Shown here: positions 57,125 through 64,000 of the stretch, piece by piece
Layout of the letters: each line of letters starts with the position of its first letter
How positions within the stretch are numbered: the first letter of the stretch is position 1
Assembly (NCBI GenBank): GCA_024734495.1
Contig: JALMQS010000154.1
Span: 434,001 to 498,000 of the forward strand
Reading direction: 5' to 3'
DNA: 64,000 nucleotides
From: Forficula auricularia
Taxonomy: Eukaryota; Arthropoda; Insecta; Dermaptera; Forficulidae
The notes under the pieces: generated by a model
Databases searched by the model: none
What the model saw: the letters and a program-made list of their open reading frames with translations, nothing else
Told to the model about the DNA's origin: nothing
Made by a program: the position numbers and the translations under genes

Positions 57125-58285
57125 CGAAAAATAGTTGCTTTAAAAAGAAAAATATAAAACAATTATAAACAAATAAATATTTTGAAAATAATACAGATTA
57201 TCTTGGAGATTAAATTACCATGAATAAAAATAAAAAAAATCTGCTGTTATACATTTACACAGCTTTCACATACTATACCATCATCTTGATGAAAAATTTT
57301 CATTATTAATCATTCTGTTACTGATCATGCAAAGTAAAATACAATTTTATTTTCTACGAGTGTTATTAAAAAATTAACTATGTGTTTTATTTTAATTAAA
57401 AATTTAATATTTTGATTTTCGTTTGGCTGATTCTTTACAGAATCAAATCTGAAGATATCTGGTAGATGGAATGGCGGCTCTTTTTATTTGCAATCATGAC
57501 TTGTTTAAAGCGGAATAACTTTCTTTTCTCATTCCCTTTAGATGTAGAAGTGAATGTTTCTGGAATCTCTTTGAATCTTTATTATTTAGTAAAAATGCTC
57601 GTTATTGTATCATACTGTATAACTTTAGTTTTCAACTTCTTTTGAAATGTTTATTCGCTCAGAAAATCTGACTCTTTTGGATAGCTTAATTATAATTAAA
57701 CAAGAAATGAGAAAAGAGATCGAGATGAGTGCTGCGAGAATGTGGGAAAGTATTGAAGGGCTCAGAGGCGGGCAGGGAAGTTGAAGCAACTGCTATCTCT
57801 TGCTTTGGCTTTAATCAAAATTTCAATATCGACTGATTTCCTAATCGATTAGCAAGCAATTTAATAAAGGATGCTCCTCAACATCCTACTTCTTTCACAT
57901 GCTCTTGAGACATCTTAGAAAAACACATATTCTCTCACTCTGTGTGCTTTTTACCTTTTCAATAACAAACAGAACTTAACTTGTTGCTTCATATTTAAAT
58001 TTCTAATATTATTCCTTCATATTGTGGACGGATATGAATTTCAGGTCAAGTATGATCATCAAAAAAATTAGATTTATTTGTCTTTATCCATATTCCACAC
58101 TATTTACTTGAAATCCAAATCCACCATATTAAGCAAAATTCATTTAATATTCAATAGATTATTTGTGAGAGAATAATATTTCTTTGAAAATATACATACA
58201 GGTTAAATATCTAGTCACTCTTGAGACAAGGCCCAATGTTTCATACAATGCGGTAATAGTGGCTTATAAGCACTAAAGGACGTTT
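57125..58285. other. No gene recognised
   Basis: A/T-rich with a more complex patch at 57700-57930, unidentified. Confidence 0.45.
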
Positions 58286-58289
58286 TTAA

Positions 58290-58480
58290 TAACGTATGTA
58301 TCCAGATTACTGAAACTTGGTGTGTTAAGACCAGCTGTGATATATAGTGGCGAGGTTTGGAGCCTTACTTTTAGGAAGAAACTAAGACTTCTGGTGCTCG
58401 AGAACAAAGTCCTGAGGACAAAAGTGAGATCGAAATCTCGAGAAAGGTCAAACATACAAATACTCAAAATACGAATAACC
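58290..58480 (+). pseudogene. Non-LTR reverse transcriptase C-terminal relic
   Basis: LLKLGVLRPAVIYSGEVWSL, TFRKKLRLLVLENKVLRTKV matches the block ..IRPVV.YGSE.W.LTK....L..FE.K.LR.. found downstream of the catalytic domain in many arthropod LINEs. Here YGSE is YSGE and the frame decays after about 60 codons. Confidence 0.6.
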
Positions 58481-58489
58481 TTTATAATG

Positions 58490-60500
58490 AATATTATTGA
58501 AGCCCAAATACTATTTAAGTACCTATGAGGAGAGATTTCGCTAGGGGTTAAAATAGATATATGGGCATAGCAGAGAAAAACATTTGATGGCTCTTTCTCT
58601 GTCCGTCTGTCAGAACATTGTAGCACGTAGACTAAATAAAATACAATTTTGAGATTTACAAGGTATATGTATTTTTTTCGCCGAAATCAAAGCTAAAATT
58701 TGAATCAAATCATTATTTTGCGAAGGGTCAAATTTTTTACAGGGTTAAAATAGAAAATATTTTCTTATCATAGGCTATGAAGTATCTCTATTTTGCTTCA
58801 CAAAGACGTAGTGAGACGACCCAAAGGGGCCATTTTTTACGTGACTTTGTACCTGCCGTCTTTTAGAAATGGTTTAACTTAATATAATGAAAAAAAAAAA
58901 TTCAAAATCACTAATTTTATCTTTATCAAAGACAGATAAGAACAAGCTTAATATCTCAAGGGAATTACAATGTTCGGAACTGTCAGTATACTGCCCGTTT
59001 CGCACTTGGCCTTTTTTTTGTTTCTTTGAAACTTCCTTCTGGATATTTACCAATGACCGAAATACTATTTATCTATGCCGACTTTTTAACTTTTAATATT
59101 TTCCAAAATTAGAAAATACCTATTCAATATTTTAATGTAATTTATATAGTATTATTTAAATTTAATTTTTATTCAGACACACCCTATAGTTTCACAGCTA
59201 TAATCCCATTATTTCTTTTTGGCATGAAACACTAAAAAAAATGATAAAGACTTAAATGAAAAGTCAAAAACAAACTCACTCAATTCTAAACATAGAGAGA
59301 TAGGTGGTTTAATATGATCCCCTTAAGGACGGAAATTGTGTAAAATAGCATAGTTATCCTTATCATTAATCAAATAGAATTTCCAGTACCATTGTTTTAC
59401 CCCTAGGGATAATTTTAGGCCACCTGCCCCTATCTTTCATCAAGATACGATCCCCTCCTCTCTCTCGTATAAATATTAAATTCTATACTTATATTCTTTT
59501 TATTCTCTCTAATTTCAAATAAAATCCTTTATATTATTTTCAAGTAAAAAAAGTGTGATTTCTTTTCAAGCGTTTTGTTTCTTTTTTCTTTTGTCGCTTT
59601 ATTTTTTATCATATATATAGTCGGCCCATTGCCGTTTCTATATTAATATCAATTGAAGGAAGGCGGGCAAGCGCGGGAACGGGCGGTGGGCTGGAAGGCA
59701 GCAAGTGCGGCTGACATATCGCAAAGTATTCTCCCCCTTTCCTTTCCAACCCTGTCACCCTCAACCCACCCTTCTCTCTCGTCCAGGCAGTGAATAGAAT
59801 AATATTTTGACTGGTGGATGATTCTTTTTTTTTTAAGACAAAAACTTAAAAAGAAAGAACATTATATATCTTTTTATAATATTTTTTTTTTTTTTTTTGA
59901 TTTCAAGTAAATGTGACGGCGTCATATCATAATTTATCTTTTAAAAAAGAATTGACAAAATGAAAAAGGGGAAATGAGTGAAAAACAGCTTTTTCAGACA
60001 TATTGATTTTTAAAGGAAATGATTAGTTATATTTTTTTTCGCAATTAATAATAAAAATAATAATAAAAGTGGACAAGTATGAGACTGGCCCTTCTGATAA
60101 AGAAAGATGGCATATTATAAGGTGACTTTTTAGACTAATGGCCGAAGACAAAAGGGCAAAATTGAAAATTACCACATTGTGTTTATTATTATTTTAAAAT
60201 CCTTTTAGACCGTATCAATCGGTGGTGTATGCGAAATTCTTTTTTAAGTGGATTATAGGATCCGAGACCAAACAATAAATCAAAATAAAAGAAAACGATA
60301 CCAAATAATTTCTTCTAAAAAAACTCACACTAAGCTACTTCCATGAATTTTCATAGATTTTAAAACGAAATGCTTACAAAGCTATAGACAATAATACTAC
60401 TAGAAGACTTTATAGTAAGTCATAACATTATTGTGGGACAATGGGGTTCATATAAATAATATAAACGATGTGCCTTGTATTATAAAATCAAACTATGTAA
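58490..60500. other. No gene recognised; GC-richer patch at 59.63-59.80 kb
   Basis: The patch (GGAAGGCGGGCAAGCGCGGG, GGGCGGTGGGCTGG) stands out from A/T-rich flanks and contains GC-box-like strings. It may be regulatory, but nothing fixes its role. Confidence 0.35.
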
Positions 60501-60515
60501 ACTATAACTATATGA

Positions 60516-60750
60516 AAGGCGCCGCCTTCGGCGGCCCTCTAGCTAACCAGGGGGACGCCCCCTGGACCCCCAGCCCACGAACCCCACCCCCACTTCCACC
60601 CACCACACCCCCGAAATCCACCCAGCACCCCTCCAGACCATGCCCCCGCCCCCACACCACCACCCCAACACTCCATCCGCACCCTAACCCACGAATCCCA
60701 CCCTCACCCCCAAACCCCCTCTAGCACCCCCACCCCCCGCACCATGCACC
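60516..60750 (+). repeat. C-rich block with strong hairpins
   Basis: It starts with the palindromes GGCGCCGCCTTCGGCGGCC and AGGGGGACGCCCCCT, then about 190 bp of C/A-rich degenerate repeat (CACCCCCAC, CCAACACTCCATCC). Composition is opposite to everything around it. The 97-codon frame across it is Pro/Thr/His-rich low-complexity and I do not call it a gene. Confidence 0.7.
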
Positions 60751-60839
60751 CGTGTGAATTAATTGTTATTTATTATTGTTATTATCATTTGATTTGTCAA
60801 TTTTTTTTCGCTTTATGGTTTTTAAAAAACATGTAATCC

Positions 60840-61128
60840 TCAGTCCGACAGGGGGCGCTGAGGTCGCCAGTGTGTTGCTTTTTTGATTGGACTGTACATG
60901 GAGTCTGGTATATAAGCATGACCGACACGTGATTGGCTCAGTTAACCTATACTCGGAGTAGTTGCTCATACTTAAGAATAAGTCGATCGAAACGTCGTAG
61001 TTATATTGTATTATTTGTTCGTGTTCAATAAATAATTATAATTAATTATGTGTGATTTAAATAAAAATTCAAATTTTAATCAAATTAATCACAAAAATAA
61101 AAGTTTCTCAACAGCTTCATTACTAATA
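60840..61128 (+). mobile_element. Half copy of the family 4 palindromic element
   Basis: GATTGGCTCAGTTAACCTA, then the outer arm to CAACAGCTTCATTACTA, match the right arm of the 54.99-55.48 kb element; the end here is complete, restoring the part missing there. The left boundary is near 60.84 kb (CAGGGGGCGCTGAGGTCGCC). A core remnant, AUCGAAACGUCGUAG, is at 60987-61001, with the CUGA side deleted. Confidence 0.7.
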
Positions 61129-61129
61129 A

Positions 61130-63365
61130 ATATTCTTTATAGTTGCTGAATTTTGAATTTGTAGAATTATTACTTTGGAAGCTGCAGGCTTGTGGCGGAA
61201 GAAACAAGACAAAGAATGAAGTCTCACCATTAAGTTACTTCTAAAAACGGATTTCACTGCCAAAACTCTTAATCTTATGAATTTCTTCAATTAGTAATTA
61301 GTAAGTTCCTCCATTGTTTCATAACAACATAGTATTATCAATCAAATTCACATTATTTATTAATATATATTCCCGATTTTAATTTATATGAAAATTAACT
61401 TAATACTAAAACCAATATTGAATGTATGGTAATAATATTTTGCAAACTTAATTCTTATTAATTTGCACAACCCGAATTGAAAACTAATTATTCTATATAA
61501 TTAATATTTAAATTGGACTTTGATAATAATAATAATTGAAAATATTCTATCCCTAGTTTTAGAAATGGGATATAAGGGGATCAATGGGGAATCCCATTAT
61601 TCTATACAATTATATTAATATACTATTAATTACTACATGGAAGCGGTTTTTTGATAATCATATTTTGAGTTAGGTATATACCATATCTATTATGTAAATA
61701 CTTGCATATCTTCTATAAATATCTTGTAATTTGCATTTTCAAAATATAACCTCACGTATTTTCTTTTTTTCGGAATAAGATTAGTGCACTTTCCATACAA
61801 CGTTATAAGACTTAAGTCAAAAGTATAAATTGTTAAGTTTAAGCAAAATTAAGTTATAGGTAGGATGTGGAAAATATTATTTTAAACTTAGTTAAAAATA
61901 TCAATTATTATCAAATTACATGTTCTTCTTTTTCTATCTTTCTACTCTATATATGGTATATACCATAATTTATTTGTTTAATACTATTCGAGTATCGTAT
62001 CGTAGTTTGGAAGGCTTAGTCTTTTGTTATTTATTTCTATCAATTTCTAAAATTAATATTTTTTTAAGTCATGTTCTTTATCTAAAATTTTTGGATTAGA
62101 AAAGTCTCCTTGAGTCAACAGATCTGCTACTTTCGGAAAACTAAGTCTTTTAAATCAAAACTGTCTATAAGACAAAAAATAATTTCGAGAAATTTCTGCT
62201 ATGTATGAGTATTTGTATGTGTATTTCCGAGGGGTGATCCACGATTGGAAGTAGGTGTACACCTCGTTGGAAGTATTTTGGAATTATTTATTTTTTTGGT
62301 TTTCTTCAAACGGCATTATGAGAATAACTTTTTTCTATTATGACCAAATCGAAATAAAATAAAATAAAATCTATAATAATGGTTAGCAATTTAAACTTTC
62401 ATATATATGTGGGTATATATAGAAAGAGAAGGGAGAGAGAGAAAGGCAGAAAGGGACATTAAAATATTCCATATAAATTTTCAAATAAAGCAACGGCGGC
62501 AATTGTCAATATTAATTAAATAAATGGCTTCATTTAAATCCCGTTCCGTTCGCCCCCTGAGTCTACCATAGGATCAAAGGCTTCATGCGGAGGGTGGAAA
62601 AAGGGGTGTCCGGCTAGGTGGTGGTGGCGTAAACCCACAAACAGAAAGTGAAATACAAAAAATGTATTCTTTAAATAATACGTATGTGTATAGTTATATT
62701 GAAAACCAAACAAAAACAACAATAAACAAATATAAACTGGAGAAAAAGTAAAAACGTTTTTAATACTCTGTACGCTCGCTAGTTAGATCTGCCCTAGTAA
62801 TAAGTTTAAATAATAATAAACTGTTAGAAAATTATTTTTTACTTTAATTATCTAGAGGAAAAAATCATATATTTTTCTCGATGTTCTAAAGCTAGAGAGC
62901 CAAAAATATTATCAATTCTTTGCATTGGAAATACCATACAATCATTTTGGCACCAGAGCCAGTTTTCTACAACTTTCCGTTCTTGAATCACCGTGAGTAT
63001 CGGATCCACTCAGAAAAAAAACATGGTTCAAAATGATTTTTCTTAACATTTCAGACATTTTTAAACACGGTGAAAAATAAAAGATAATAAATTGTGTAAG
63101 ATGGGTTACGCCTGACACCAGTGAAAACTACTGTTATTGCTGTAATATCTTCTCTATGATAGATAGAGTATACAGGGGACCGGGCCTGAAGAGGCGGAGC
63201 CATAAGTGGGCGAGACCGGACAAACCAAGTGAGTCCTTACTGCTTTATTATAAAGTATTGATTATACGTAAATTTCAGGATGTTCTTATGGAGGGAAGCT
63301 TGCATATTTTTTGTTTGATATATGAATTTTTAACTATTTAAATTCAAATAAAACACAAATACTTA
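61130..63365. other. No gene recognised
   Basis: A/T-rich, with a purine-rich run at 62420-62458 and a GC-richer patch at 62540-62640 (GGCTAGGTGGTGGTGGCG). Nothing identified. Confidence 0.45.
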
Positions 63366-63366
63366 C

Positions 63367-63430
63367 GACGCCAAGCACCCTGTTGCTTGCAGCTATGTCT
63401 CTGTCTTCCTTTTACTATCAGAGACCGAGG
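63367..63430 (-). other. Candidate 5' exon end with splice donor, very tentative
   Basis: The minus strand has GCTTGGCGTC followed by GTAAGTATT, a good 5' splice donor, at about 63358-63376. Upstream in the phase needed for scratch exon 2 the reading is PRSLIVKGRQRHSCKQQGAW. PRSLIVKG resembles the SNAG repressor motif PRSFLVK, but the obligatory initiator Met before Pro is absent (TAT instead of ATG). It could be chance. Confidence 0.2.
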
Positions 63431-64000
63431 ATAAGGAAATCTATATAGTGTGTTATATCTCACTCTCTCTCTCTCATTCCCCCTACCTCTAAATTCCCTC
63501 ACTTTTCATGTCGTTACTTACATACAATTTTGTCGTTACCTCACTAAAAAAGTTTTCACTTAAAAAATTTTGAGTGAGTTCATTACTAGACCCGCAAGGC
63601 AGACAGGCTTCGCTTAATATTCCAGTGTGAATTTTGTTGGTACAGTAGTTTCTATAACAATTTATATTATTTTATTATGGATCTTACAAATAATAAAATC
63701 TGTATCCTAGATTCTAAACATTATTCTTGTCTCTAAAAAAACTCTTACCTTGATTCTAAAACTACGAGATATTTAAGAATCATTCAGAGAGTATAGCCCT
63801 CAATCTTCATATTTTATATGTAATTCTCCAGTATTAAACTAACCGGTCCCATTCTTTTTGATTTCGCAGAAATTTAATAAAGTGTTCTAATACAAATACA
63901 TATGTAAGTAAAACGTGAAGTGTGATTATTCTTATTAATAACTTCCTTTCTTTTTGAAATAAGTTGTGAACACAAAGCCGTTGTTCTTAATTCCCCACTT
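63431..64000. other. No gene recognised
   Basis: A/T-rich with a (CT)n run at about 63460-63475. Confidence 0.5.

Noticed and set aside
60100..60114. Minus-strand MPSFFIRR as a SNAG-like start
   Set aside because: It lacks the Arg after Pro, has no donor in phase nearby, and sits in unremarkable sequence.
60431..60724. 97-codon Pro-rich frame
   Set aside because: It reads a C-rich degenerate repeat; no start context or domain.
1..64000. CRISPR array, operons or other prokaryotic systems
   Set aside because: The repeats are transposon-derived, genes have introns, and no prokaryotic gene is present.

Overview
This window is eukaryotic, strongly A+T-rich and dominated by repeats. It holds one gene that can be called firmly: the large zinc-finger exon of a Scratch-type (Snail superfamily) transcription factor, on the minus strand at about 40.0-41.3 kb, with a clear 3' splice site. 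The neural zinc-finger gene, the arthropod-type helix-turn-helix transposon ORFs, the tRNA-derived SINEs and the many hAT and pogo-like elements point to an arthropod. A caligid copepod or an arachnid would both fit; the sequence alone does not settle the species.

Layout: 1-9.7 kb has an antisense SINE, a non-LTR retrotransposon relic, an inverted repeat and two blocks of local tandem duplication. 9.8-16 kb has two hAT elements with 8-bp target duplications, one carrying a nested short palindromic element, plus a LINE 3' end and two further palindromic elements. 17.4-26.2 kb has a full SINE with an 11-bp target duplication, a LINE relic, a long-terminal-inverted-repeat transposon, a three-layer nest (hAT containing a palindromic element and a LINE tail), a pogo-like MITE and a minisatellite-cored MITE. 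27.6-35.2 kb is nearly pure A/T with four palindromic elements. 36.6-37.2 kb is a hAT fragment with a readable dimerisation domain. 41.3-51.1 kb, which is probably intron 1 or upstream flank of scratch, has the second long-TIR transposon, a LINE with reverse transcriptase sequence, a palindromic MITE and hAT relics. 52-64 kb has another SINE, a pogo-like MITE split by a palindromic insertion, a C-rich block and a possible 5' exon candidate.

The most interesting pattern is a set of about a dozen short dispersed elements. They share (i) a palindromic body, (ii) a one-sided unpaired tail, (iii) target duplications of about 12 bp where they can be read, and (iv) a conserved core reading CUGANGA, one extra base, a 5-6 bp hairpin, then GAAAC and a possible cleavage triplet. 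This resembles the minimal hammerhead ribozymes known from Penelope-like retroelements, but every well-preserved copy has one extra nucleotide before helix II. Several copies form a deletion series in which the catalytic-core region has been lost from the centre of the palindrome.
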